Below the pieces are notes generated by a model. That model saw nothing but the letters and a program-made list of their open reading frames with translations. It did not search any database and was not told the origin of the DNA. Shown here one piece after another: positions 51,357-59,530 of a stretch of DNA of 64,000 nucleotides. Positions within the stretch are counted from its first letter, which is position 1. Every line of letters starts with the position of its first letter. The DNA is from Bog-756 sp963730685 (GTDB lineage: Bacteria; Actinomycetota; Acidimicrobiia; Acidimicrobiales; RAAP-2), in NCBI GenBank assembly GCA_963730685.1, contig CAVSSP010000001.1, positions 992,001-1,056,000 of the forward strand, in the 5' to 3' direction. The position numbers were made by a program, and so were the translations under genes.

Positions 51357-52553
51357 TCAGGGCGCCAGCACGAGGGGCATCCGGGTCGCGCCGCGCACCA
51401 GCGTGGACCGGACGTACTCCACCTCGCCCGCCAGCTCGTACGTCGGGAAGCGGGCCAGCAGCTCCTCGAAGAAGATCCGGGCCTCGAGGCGGGCCAGCGC
51501 CGCGCCCAGGCAGAGGTGTTCCCCGAAGCCGAAGGCGACATGGGTGGGGGTGACCGGTCGGCGGACGTCGAGCCGGGCAGCGGTGGGTCCGAAGACCGCC
51601 TCGTCACGGTTTCCCGACGCGTACAGCATGATCACGAAGTCGCCGGCGGCGACGTCCTCACCTCCGAGTTGGACGTCGACCGCGGCCGTGCGCCCGAAGG
51701 CCTGGATGGGCGTGACCCATCGGAGCAGCTCCTCGACCGCCACCGGCAGGAGCGTGGGATCGTCGGCGAGGTCGGCCCGCTGATCCGGTTGCTGGTACAG
51801 CACCTCCATCCCACCCGAGATGAGGGTGCGGGTGGTTTCGTTGCCCGCCACCAGCAGCGTCATGCAGAATCCCATGATCTCGACCCGGTTCAGTGGCCGG
51901 CCTTCCAGCTGGGTGGCCTTCAGGACCTCGAGCAGATCGTTGCCCTCGGTGGCAGGGGAGGCGATGTGGGCCATCAGGTATTCGGCCATCTGGCCCAGCT
52001 CGACCGCCGACTCCGGAGTGCCGGACTGATCGGGGGCGGCGATGATGGCGTCGGACCACCGCCGGAAGGTGTCTCGATCGGCGTCACCCACCCCGAACAG
52101 CTCAGCGATCACCGCGATGGGCACCACGGAGGCCAGGGCATCCACCCCGTCCAGCCGCTCGTCGGGAACCAGGCTGTCCAGTACCTCGATGACCGTCCGT
52201 CGGATCGTCCCGTCGAGGCGGCCGACCGCCTTCGGCGTGAACTGGCGGTTGACCACCTTCCGGTAGAGCGCGTGGACGGGCGGGTCGAGATGGAGGATCG
52301 AGAAGGTGTTGAGTCCCCCGGACCCGTCCGAGCGCATGGGGTCGTTGATCAGGACGCCCCGACCCGACACGAAACGGTCGGGGTCCCGACTGATCGAGCG
52401 GATGTCGTCGTATCGGGTCACCGCCCAGCTGCCCTCCTCGGTGCGGTAGACGGGGGCCTGGTCCCGGAGGTCGGCCAGGACGTCGAAGTAGTCGGGCCGG
52501 AGGAAGAAGCCGGGTCGGGTCAGGTCGAGACGAAGGTCGGCCACATCGGCCAT
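51357..52553 (-). CDS. Cytochrome P450
   Basis: Second P450, 398 aa. I-helix VAGNETTRTL, ExxR as EELLRW, and heme loop FGFGEHLCLGAALAR are all present. CYP-like class I bacterial enzyme. Together with the kinase and ligase it is encoded on the minus strand in the order P450, APH, ligase, with about 60 bases between the first two. Divergent from an alcohol dehydrogenase gene; the 130 bases between hold the promoters. Confidence 0.9.
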   Translation of the reverse strand: MADVADLRLDLTRPGFFLRPDYFDVLADLRDQAPVYRTEEGSWAVTRYDDIRSISRDPDRFVSGRGVLINDPMRSDGSGGLNTFSILHLDPPVHALYRKVVNRQFTPKAVGRLDGTIRRTVIEVLDSLVPDERLDGVDALASVVPIAVIAELFGVGDADRDTFRRWSDAIIAAPDQSGTPESAVELGQMAEYLMAHIASPATEGNDLLEVLKATQLEGRPLNRVEIMGFCMTLLVAGNETTRTLISGGMEVLYQQPDQRADLADDPTLLPVAVEELLRWVTPIQAFGRTAAVDVQLGGEDVAAGDFVIMLYASGNRDEAVFGPTAARLDVRRPVTPTHVAFGFGEHLCLGAALARLEARIFFEELLARFPTYELAGEVEYVRSTLVRGATRMPLVLAP

Positions 52554-52682
52554 GGAAACTCCTCGGGTTGTGGAAATCGGCAGGTCGACGCGTGGTTCTT
52601 GCCGCAGGACGGTGAGTTTCGTACAGTGTTCAACTCTTCGTCAAGCATGGCGCCGAATGAGCCGGGCGCCTCAGGAGTGGCA

Positions 52683-53786
52683 ATGCGAGCTGCAGTGATG
52701 ACCGGACCGGATCAGCCCCTCGAGTTGCGGGAGCTGTCCCCTCGTCCGCTGCGGCCCACCGAGGTCCACTTCCGGATCGATGCATCGGGCGTCTGCCACT
52801 CCGACGAGACCGTCCGCCGCCAGGGCATGGGGGGGTTGGCTCCGGTCATCCTGGGTCACGAGGGGTGCGGCACGGTCCTCGAGGTCGGCGGGGACGTTCG
52901 TGACCTCGGGCCCGGACGTCGTGTCATCGGCGCATTTCAGCCTGCATGCGGCTCGTGTTGGCACTGCGTCCGGGGTCGCACGCACTTCTGCGACCAGATC
53001 ATCGATGTCGCCACCCGGGCCCATTGGACGGACGACCTCAGTGGGCAGCGCACGTGGTCGATGAGTGGTCTGGGCACCTTCGCCGAGGAGGCCGTCGTCG
53101 ATCGCATGTCGGTGGTCGGCGTGGAGTCCGATCTACCCGCCGACCAACTGGCCCTGGTGGGCTGTGCGGCCATGACCGGAGTGGGAGCCGCCCTCAACAC
53201 CGCCCGCGTCGAGCCCGGGTCGGTGGTCGCGGTGGTGGGTTGCGGCGGTGTGGGGCAGTTCGTCATCCAAGGGGCCCGGATCGCCGGCGCCGCACAGATC
53301 ATCGCCGTCGACCCCGTCGCCACCAAGCGTGACAAGGCACTCGCCAACGGGGCCACTGACGTCATCGACCCGGCGGACACCGATCCCGTCGAGGCGGTGC
53401 GGGCGCTGACCGCCGGTCGTGGCGCCGACTACGCCTTCGAGGTGGCCATGTCCGGTCCCACGCTCCGCCAGGCCTATGACCTGAGCCGGAACGCCGGCAC
53501 CGTCGTGGCGGTGGGAATGCCACCGGCGGGGACGACGGTCGAGTTCGACGCCTTCCAACTGTTCTCCACCGAGAAACGGCTGGTGGGTTGCTACTACGGG
53601 TCGGGCCAGGTCCGACGGGACTTCCCCCGCCTGGTCGCCCTGGCCGAGCGGGGTCAGCTCGATCTGGCCGGTGCCGTCACCCGCCGCATCACGCTCGATC
53701 AGGTCAACGAGGCGTTCGATGCCATGGCCAGCGGTGAAGTCATCCGTTCGGTGATCGTGCCCGGTGCCGGGCGTACCCGTGGGTAG
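52683..53786 (+). CDS. Zinc-dependent alcohol dehydrogenase (class III-like MDR)
   Basis: Medium-chain alcohol dehydrogenase of 367 aa. Catalytic zinc ligands are in GVCHSDETV and LGHEGCGTV, with a structural zinc site CGSCWHCVRGRTHFC. The Rossmann loop is VVGCGGVGQFV. It oxidises an alcohol to an aldehyde or ketone with NAD. ATG 52683 has AGGAGTGGC upstream, which is a better start than the ATG at 52648. TACAGT at 52622-52627 may be the -10. The TetR gene overlapping its end probably controls it. Confidence 0.9.
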   Translation: MRAAVMTGPDQPLELRELSPRPLRPTEVHFRIDASGVCHSDETVRRQGMGGLAPVILGHEGCGTVLEVGGDVRDLGPGRRVIGAFQPACGSCWHCVRGRTHFCDQIIDVATRAHWTDDLSGQRTWSMSGLGTFAEEAVVDRMSVVGVESDLPADQLALVGCAAMTGVGAALNTARVEPGSVVAVVGCGGVGQFVIQGARIAGAAQIIAVDPVATKRDKALANGATDVIDPADTDPVEAVRALTAGRGADYAFEVAMSGPTLRQAYDLSRNAGTVVAVGMPPAGTTVEFDAFQLFSTEKRLVGCYYGSGQVRRDFPRLVALAERGQLDLAGAVTRRITLDQVNEAFDAMASGEVIRSVIVPGAGRTRG

Positions 53787-54402
53787 CCCCGCCACCGCCG
53801 GCGTCGTCCCCGGGTCGGGCGGCCCACGCCCGTGGCGCTACGGCGAGCTGACCCGTGACGATGTGGTCGAGGCGGGGCTCCGCCTCACCCGGAGGAGTGG
53901 CTTCGCCCATCTGAGCATGCGCAAGCTGGCGGCAGAGCTGGGCAGCCCGTCCATGAACGTCTACTACTACGTGCGGGACAAGAGCCACCTCCTCGACCTG
54001 GTCGGCGACGCCGTCTTGGGCGAGGTCCTCCTCCCACCCGCCGACCTTCCCTGGGAGCGACGGCTCATCCTCTTGTTCGAGCGCGGGCGCGAGGTCTTGC
54101 TGAGCTACCCCGGGGTGGCCCAGCACCTCCTGCGGCGCACCGAGGGGCTGGCGAACGAGACGCGGCTGTACCGGGCCGTCGATGAGATCCTCGCCACCGC
54201 CGGCTTCGACCGCACCGTCGGCAACCGGGCCCAGCGACTGCTGGCCTACCTGCTGTTCGGCGCCGTGACCTCCGAGCTGGCGACGACCGGTGCGGCGGAC
54301 GATCCGGGCACCATCATGTTCGACGACGACCAGGAGGTCTTCCGTTTCGGCCTCGAGCTCCTGCTCGACGGGTTGCGTCAGACCCGGACCGACATCCGGT
54401 GA
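53779..54402 (+). CDS. TetR-family regulator
   Basis: TetR-type repressor of about 207 aa. The HTH is LSMRKLAAELGSPSMNVYYYVRDK, and the rest is a helical ligand domain. GTG 53779 overlaps the end of the alcohol dehydrogenase gene by 8 bases; GTG 53764 is an alternative. Translational coupling to the dehydrogenase suggests it controls that promoter. A second TetR gene follows. Confidence 0.8.
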   Translation: MGSPATAGVVPGSGGPRPWRYGELTRDDVVEAGLRLTRRSGFAHLSMRKLAAELGSPSMNVYYYVRDKSHLLDLVGDAVLGEVLLPPADLPWERRLILLFERGREVLLSYPGVAQHLLRRTEGLANETRLYRAVDEILATAGFDRTVGNRAQRLLAYLLFGAVTSELATTGAADDPGTIMFDDDQEVFRFGLELLLDGLRQTRTDIR

Positions 54403-54443
54403 CGAGCCTCCGCACCGGACGGGGACCTCGGGGCGCCGGCGCC

Positions 54444-54469
54444 TTTACATATTGACTCTCACATGTAAG
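54444..54469. promoter_or_regulatory. TTTACA/TGTAA operator, site 3 (TetR)
   Basis: TTTACATATTGACTCTCACA and the arm TGTAAG form a 26-bp inverted repeat of exactly the same length as sites 1 and 2, directly before the second TetR gene. It suggests that this TetR protein binds its own promoter and the P450 and SDR promoters. Confidence 0.65.
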
Positions 54470-54478
54470 GATTTGGCG

Positions 54479-55054
54479 GTGACGAGCCAGACCACGAGCG
54501 CCGAGCTCATCCTCGCCGCCACCAGGCGTGCCATCGCCGCCAAGGGTCCCGGAAAGCTCACCTTGTCGGCGGTGGCGGCCGCCGCCGGCGTGTCCCGCCC
54601 CACCCTGTACCGGTGGTTCCCGACCAAAGGCGAGCTCTTCGCCGCCCTCACCGCCTACGAGCGGGCCCAGTTCGACGACGGCCTCCGGGCCGAGATCGGT
54701 GCCCACCGGAGCCCGACCCGGCGGTTGGACGCCGCGCTCCGGTACCTGCTCTCGTATCTGGACGAGTCGATGGGCACCGATCCCATCGGGGTCGACCCGG
54801 CCTTCGCCCTGCGCTCGCTCAACGACTCGCTGGGTGCCCAGGTCGAGACCCTGGTCCGTTTGCTCGGCCCGTCACTGGACCAGGTGCCCGCGGTGCGCAG
54901 CAAGGCGATGAGCAGGGCGCAGGCGGCCGAGATGTTCCTGCGGGTGGCCTACTCCCACTACCTGGTGCCCCACCCGGATACCGAGGAGCTGCTGGCCTCG
55001 ATGCGAACGTTTGCCGGGCTGCCCCGACGCTCGTTGACCCGTGCGGTCGGATGA
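54479..55054 (+). CDS. TetR-family regulator (candidate regulon master)
   Basis: TetR repressor of 191 aa. HTH LTLSAVAAAAGVSRPTLYRW followed by FPTKGELF is a textbook family N-terminus. GTG 54479 has AAGGA 8 bases upstream. Its own promoter holds operator site 3, so by analogy with other autoregulated TetR proteins it is the best candidate for the protein that binds all three 26-bp sites. The cysD gene starts 20 bases after its stop and may be co-transcribed. Confidence 0.85.
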   Translation: MTSQTTSAELILAATRRAIAAKGPGKLTLSAVAAAAGVSRPTLYRWFPTKGELFAALTAYERAQFDDGLRAEIGAHRSPTRRLDAALRYLLSYLDESMGTDPIGVDPAFALRSLNDSLGAQVETLVRLLGPSLDQVPAVRSKAMSRAQAAEMFLRVAYSHYLVPHPDTEELLASMRTFAGLPRRSLTRAVG

Positions 55055-55073
55055 TGCCCGGGCGGGGATCGGC

Positions 55074-55976
55074 GTGACGGCCGGGCTCACCCACCTGCAG
55101 CGGCTGGAGGCCGAGAGCATCCACATCATGCGGGAGACGGTGGCCGAGTCCGAGCGGCCGGTGATGCTGTACTCCATCGGCAAGGACAGTGCGGTGATGC
55201 TGCACCTGGCCCGGAAGGCGTTCCACCCGTCGGTCCCGCCCTTCCCCCTGCTCCACGTCGACACCACGTGGAAGTTCCGGGCCATGTACGAGATGCGGGA
55301 GAAGATGGCCGCCGACAGCGGTATGGAGCTGTTGGTCCACCAGAACCCCGAGTGCGTCCGGCTGGGGATCAACGCCTTCGACCATGGATCCGCCGTGCAT
55401 ACCGACATGTGGAAGACCCAGGGGCTCAAGCAGGCCCTCGACCACCATGGATTCGACGCCGCCTTCGGGGGTGCTCGCCGCGACGAGGAGAAGTCCCGGG
55501 CCAAGGAGCGGATCTTCAGCATCCGGTCGGCCCAGCACCGGTGGGATCCCAAACGGCAGCGCCCCGAGCTCTGGCGCACCTACAACGTGCGCCGCAGCCA
55601 GGGCGAGTCGATGAGGGTGTTCCCGCTGTCCAACTGGACCGAGCTGGACATCTGGCAGTACATCTCCCGTGAGCAGATTCCCATCGTCCCGTTGTATCTG
55701 GCCGCGGTGCGTCCGGTCGTCGAGCGGGATGGCGTACTCATCATGGTGGACGACGATCGGATGCCGCTCGACGGGCAGACGCCCGAACTTCGGAGCGTGC
55801 GGTTCCGGACCCTGGGGTGCTACCCGCTCACCGGTGCCGTGGAGAGCACCGCCACCACGCTGAACGGTGTCATCCAGGAGATGCTGCTCGCCACCACGTC
55901 GGAGCGGGAGGGTCGAGTGATCGACTTCGACGCCGCCGGCTCGATGGAGAAGAAGAAGCAGGAGGGGTACTTCTGA
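55074..55976 (+). CDS. cysD: Sulfate adenylyltransferase subunit 2
   Basis: CysD, the ATP-sulfurylase catalytic subunit, 300 aa, which makes APS from ATP and sulfate with CysN. The PP-loop is YSIGKDSAVMLHL, and HVDTTWKFRAMYEMR, GGARRDEEKSRAKER and SNWTELDIWQYI are all diagnostic. GTG 55074 gives the usual length; GTG 55041 is possible. The cysNC ATG overlaps the stop (TGATG). Placed next to a sulfotransferase rather than assimilatory genes, it probably provides PAPS for sulfation. Confidence 0.95.
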   Translation: MTAGLTHLQRLEAESIHIMRETVAESERPVMLYSIGKDSAVMLHLARKAFHPSVPPFPLLHVDTTWKFRAMYEMREKMAADSGMELLVHQNPECVRLGINAFDHGSAVHTDMWKTQGLKQALDHHGFDAAFGGARRDEEKSRAKERIFSIRSAQHRWDPKRQRPELWRTYNVRRSQGESMRVFPLSNWTELDIWQYISREQIPIVPLYLAAVRPVVERDGVLIMVDDDRMPLDGQTPELRSVRFRTLGCYPLTGAVESTATTLNGVIQEMLLATTSEREGRVIDFDAAGSMEKKKQEGYF

Positions 55977-57880
55977 TGGCCACGGCCAATGCGTCGCTCA
56001 TTGCCACGGACATCGAGGCCTACCTGGACGTCCACGAGCACAAGCGATTGCTCCGATTCATCACGTGCGGGAGCGTCGATGACGGAAAGAGCACGCTCAT
56101 CGGGCGGCTGCTCTACGAGTCCCATCTGGTGTTCGACGACCATCTGGCCGCCCTGGAGACGGACTCACGCCAGGTGGGTACCCAGGGCGGCGACCTCGAT
56201 TTCGCACTGCTGGTCGACGGCCTGGCCGCCGAGCGGGAGCAGGGAATCACCATCGATGTCGCCTACCGATACTTCGCCACCGAAAAGAAGAAGTTCATCG
56301 TGGCCGACACACCGGGCCATGAGCAGTACACCCGGAACATGGTGACCGGAGCGTCGACGGCCGATGCCGCCGTCATCCTCATCGACGCCCGGAAGGGCGT
56401 ACTCGCCCAGACGCGCCGCCACAGCTTTCTGGTATCCCTGCTCGGCATCGAACATGTCGTGGTGGCGGTGAACAAGCTCGATCTGATGGACTACTCCCAA
56501 CAGGTGTTCGATGACGTCGAGCGGGACTACCGGGCCTTCGCCGACGGCATCGGGCTGTCCGACATCACCTGCATCCCGATGTCGGCACTTCGGGGCGTCA
56601 ACATCGTCGAACCGAGTCCCGACACCCCCTGGTACGAGGGGCCGACCCTGTTGGCCCATCTCGAAGCCATCGACGTCGAGGACCGGCCCGCGCACACCCC
56701 GTTCCGGATGCCGGTCCAGTGGGTCAACCGACCCGATCTGGACTTCCGGGGCTTCTCCGGCCTGGTCGTGGGAGGATCGGTGCGGCCCGGCGACCGGGTG
56801 CGGGCGCTGCCCTCCGGCCGCACGTCCACCGTCTCGCGCATCTCGACCTTCGACGGCGACCTCGACACCGCCGTCGCCGGCCAGTCGGTCACCGTGGTGC
56901 TGGACGACGAGATCGACGTGAGCCGGGGTGATGTCCTCTGCTCGGACGACCAGCCGGCGGAGATCGCCGACCAGTTCGAGGCCCACCTCGTCTGGATGGA
57001 CGACCATGAGATGCTGCCTGGACGGCCCTATCTCATCAAGCTGGGCACGTCGCTGGTCGGCGCCACCTTCTCGCAGCCCAAGTACAAGGTGAACGTCAAC
57101 ACCATGGAGCATCTGGCGGCGCGGACGCTGGAGCTGAACGAGATCGGAGTGTGCACGGTCAGCACCGACCGAATGGTGCCGTTCGACCCCTACGCGTCGA
57201 ACCGCGACACGGGAGGTTTCGTCGTCATCGACCGGATGACCAATTCCACTGTGGGGGCAGGCCTTCTCCACTTCTCGCTCCGGCGCGCACAGAACGTCCA
57301 CTGGCAGGCGGTCGAGGTCGACCTGGACGCACGCAACGCCATGATGGGCCACGGATCCGGCGTGGTCTGGCTGACCGGCATCTCCGGGGCCGGCAAGTCG
57401 ACCATCGCCAACCGCACCGAGCAGCTCCTGCACGCCCACGGCGTGCACACCTACCTGCTGGACGGCGACAACGTGCGCCACGGCCTCAACCGCGATCTGG
57501 GTTTCACCGAGCTCGACCGCATCGAGAACATCAGACGGGTGGCCGAAGTGGCCCGGCTGATGGCTGATGCCGGACTCGTGGTGCTGGTCTCGTTCATCTC
57601 GCCGTTCCGGGCCGAGCGGCGACTGGCACGGGAGCTGGCCGGGGTGGGCCGATTCTGTGAGGTGCACGTCGACACGTCCCTGGAGGACGCCGAGGCCCGA
57701 GATCGCAAGGGGCTGTACCGCAAGGCCCGCCGGGGCGAGCTGGCCAACTTCACCGGTATCGACTCGCCCTACGAAGTGCCCGAGGCTCCCGAGCTGCGCA
57801 TCGACACGGCAACGTCGACACCGGAGGAGGCCGCCGAATCCCTGCTCGACCAACTGCGCCGCATGGGAATGGTGTCCTGA
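55976..57880 (+). CDS. cysNC: CysNC: ATP-sulfurylase GTPase fused to APS kinase
   Basis: Bifunctional protein of 634 aa. The N-terminal CysN GTPase has GSVDDGKST (32-40), DTPGHEQYT and NKLDLMD. The C-terminal CysC (from about 455) has P-loop GISGAGKST (about 468-476), LDGDNVRHGLNRDLGF and FISPFRAERR. CysN drives APS synthesis by GTP hydrolysis; CysC phosphorylates APS to PAPS. The fusion is typical of Actinobacteria. ATG 55976 overlaps the cysD stop. No PAPS reductase is nearby, but a sulfotransferase gene is 317 bases downstream. Confidence 0.95.
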   Translation: MATANASLIATDIEAYLDVHEHKRLLRFITCGSVDDGKSTLIGRLLYESHLVFDDHLAALETDSRQVGTQGGDLDFALLVDGLAAEREQGITIDVAYRYFATEKKKFIVADTPGHEQYTRNMVTGASTADAAVILIDARKGVLAQTRRHSFLVSLLGIEHVVVAVNKLDLMDYSQQVFDDVERDYRAFADGIGLSDITCIPMSALRGVNIVEPSPDTPWYEGPTLLAHLEAIDVEDRPAHTPFRMPVQWVNRPDLDFRGFSGLVVGGSVRPGDRVRALPSGRTSTVSRISTFDGDLDTAVAGQSVTVVLDDEIDVSRGDVLCSDDQPAEIADQFEAHLVWMDDHEMLPGRPYLIKLGTSLVGATFSQPKYKVNVNTMEHLAARTLELNEIGVCTVSTDRMVPFDPYASNRDTGGFVVIDRMTNSTVGAGLLHFSLRRAQNVHWQAVEVDLDARNAMMGHGSGVVWLTGISGAGKSTIANRTEQLLHAHGVHTYLLDGDNVRHGLNRDLGFTELDRIENIRRVAEVARLMADAGLVVLVSFISPFRAERRLARELAGVGRFCEVHVDTSLEDAEARDRKGLYRKARRGELANFTGIDSPYEVPEAPELRIDTATSTPEEAAESLLDQLRRMGMVS

Positions 57881-57914
57881 CCCTCAACCGGGGCCTCCGG
57901 AGACGACCCTCATC

Positions 57915-58041
57915 GAAAGCAACGCTTTCAGCTGGGTACCGACCACGGAGGACGTCATCCGGGAGCATTCGACGGGAGAGGAACGGGTTGCGCCAGCCAG
58001 CGCAACGCCAGTCCGCTACCATGTCGAAAGCATCACTTTCG
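57915..58041 (+). promoter_or_regulatory. Twin GAAAGC operators in the sulfotransferase promoter region
   Basis: Two 15-bp inverted repeats, GAAAGCAACGCTTTC (57915-57929) and GAAAGCATCACTTTC (58026-58040), lie 111 bases apart, both preceded by TC. The second follows a TACCAT -10 box (58017-58022). Between them is another inverted repeat, GTTGCGC/GCGCAAC (57987-58006). This spacing suits a looping or cooperative repressor. The regulator is not known; none of the TetR genes here can be matched by sequence alone. Confidence 0.65.
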
Positions 58042-58197
58042 TCCAGACTGGTGCACGCAACGGGGGAGGACTTCAGTGCTCGGGTTCCACGCACGGTGTC
58101 GGGCTGAGCGGCCGACACCACCACCGCCAAGGACCTCCGGCGAACGGCCACCGGCCACCGGCACCGATCGCCACCACCGCCACGGCCGGCTCGCCCG

Positions 58198-59343
58198 ATG
58201 AGCCTCGACGTCGACCGCATCGAGGAGGACGCCCGCACCCGGACGGGTCTCGACGACACCGGTGGCGACCACTACCGCGAGGGCCTCGAGCGTCTGGTGG
58301 CGTCCATGAACGAGGAGGGCACCCTCACCGAGATGGGCGAGGTCATGCAGCAGATGCGGCTGAGCACCCTCCTGGCCGCCCGGCTCGGGGTCGAGGAGAC
58401 CTACCGGCTGCACCCCGAGATCGACGACGAGGTCATCGACGGACCGGTCTTCGTCATCGGGCTGCCCCGCACCGGCACCACGGCCCTCAGCCAGTTGGTG
58501 GCGGCCGACCCCCAATTCCGGTCGCTGCGGACGTGGGAGTCGGCGGCGCCGGTCCCCCCTCCGGAAAAGGCCACCGAGCACACCGACCCCCGGATCGCCG
58601 CCACCGAGCAGGGCATCGCCATGATGGACGAGGCCTTCCCGCTCATGCAGACCATGCACCACACCGAGGCCACCACGGCCACGGAGTGCCAGGACCTCAT
58701 GGGGATGAGCTTCCGGACCGCCCACTTCGACGGCTTCGCCCGGGTGCCCTCCTACATGGCGTGGGTCGTGAACACCGACATGGAGGAGACCTACCGCTAT
58801 CACCGTCGGGTGCTCCGCCTGCTCCAGTGGCACTGCCCACCCCGCCTGTGGCACCTCAAGACGCCGGTCCACATGCTGGCGCTCGATGCGTTGGTGGAGG
58901 CGTATCCGAACGCCCGGTTCCTGTGGAGCCACCGCGACCCGACCAAGGTCATCGGATCGGTGTGCAGCCTGATCCACTACACCCGCAGCTGGAGCAGCGA
59001 CCGGGACGACTCGGTCGAACTGGGGGCCGAGCAGCTGAGCCATTGGTGGGTGGCGGTGGAGCGGGCCATGGAGTTCCGGGCCCGGATGGGTGACGACCGG
59101 TTCGCCGACGTCTCGTTCGGTGCCCTCCAGACCGACCCGATGGAGGCGCTGGCCGGGGCACTGGACCGGATCGGCTTCCCCTTCGACGAGCACTCGCGTG
59201 CCTCGGTGGAGAGATGGGCCGGGTCCCACGAGCCGGGGGCGCACGGCACCCACACCTACGAGTTGTCCGATTTCGGTCTCGAGCCCGATCAGATCCGGGA
59301 GCGATTCGCCCCGTACTACGCCGCCTTCGACCTCGAAGCCTGA
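58198..59343 (+). CDS. PAPS-dependent sulfotransferase
   Basis: Sulfotransferase of 381 aa (Sulfotransfer_3-like). The PAPS-binding loop is VFVIGLPRTGTTAL (P-loop at residues 88-95), and FLWSHRDPTKVIGSVC gives the 3'-phosphate-binding Arg and Ser. The C-terminus is helical. It transfers sulfate from PAPS to a hydroxyl of an unknown acceptor. ATG 58198 follows the two GAAAGC operators. The cysD-cysNC pair next to it would supply PAPS. A second aldehyde dehydrogenase gene follows after a repeat array. Confidence 0.85.
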   Translation: MSLDVDRIEEDARTRTGLDDTGGDHYREGLERLVASMNEEGTLTEMGEVMQQMRLSTLLAARLGVEETYRLHPEIDDEVIDGPVFVIGLPRTGTTALSQLVAADPQFRSLRTWESAAPVPPPEKATEHTDPRIAATEQGIAMMDEAFPLMQTMHHTEATTATECQDLMGMSFRTAHFDGFARVPSYMAWVVNTDMEETYRYHRRVLRLLQWHCPPRLWHLKTPVHMLALDALVEAYPNARFLWSHRDPTKVIGSVCSLIHYTRSWSSDRDDSVELGAEQLSHWWVAVERAMEFRARMGDDRFADVSFGALQTDPMEALAGALDRIGFPFDEHSRASVERWAGSHEPGAHGTHTYELSDFGLEPDQIRERFAPYYAAFDLEA

Positions 59344-59445
59344 ATCGGTCCCGCTGCCCGGATGACGGACTGATCGCCGCCGTGACATGGTTAAGGGAGC
59401 CCGGCAAGGGGAACGGGCCGTCGGATCGACCGGTCCGACCAACGA

Positions 59446-59520
59446 CACGCCGGTTCACACCACGCCGGATCACACCACGCCGGATCACACCACGCCGGAT
59501 CACACCGGGCCGATTCACAC
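59446..59520 (+). repeat. 15-bp tandem repeat (5 units)
   Basis: Five 15-bp units CACGCCGGATCACAC (first and last diverged), ending right before the ribosome binding site of the aldehyde dehydrogenase at 59531. The frame of that gene is open through the array, but the AGGAGGG and ATG after it make the shorter start more likely. Confidence 0.9.
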
Positions 59521-59530
59521 CAGGAGGGTC

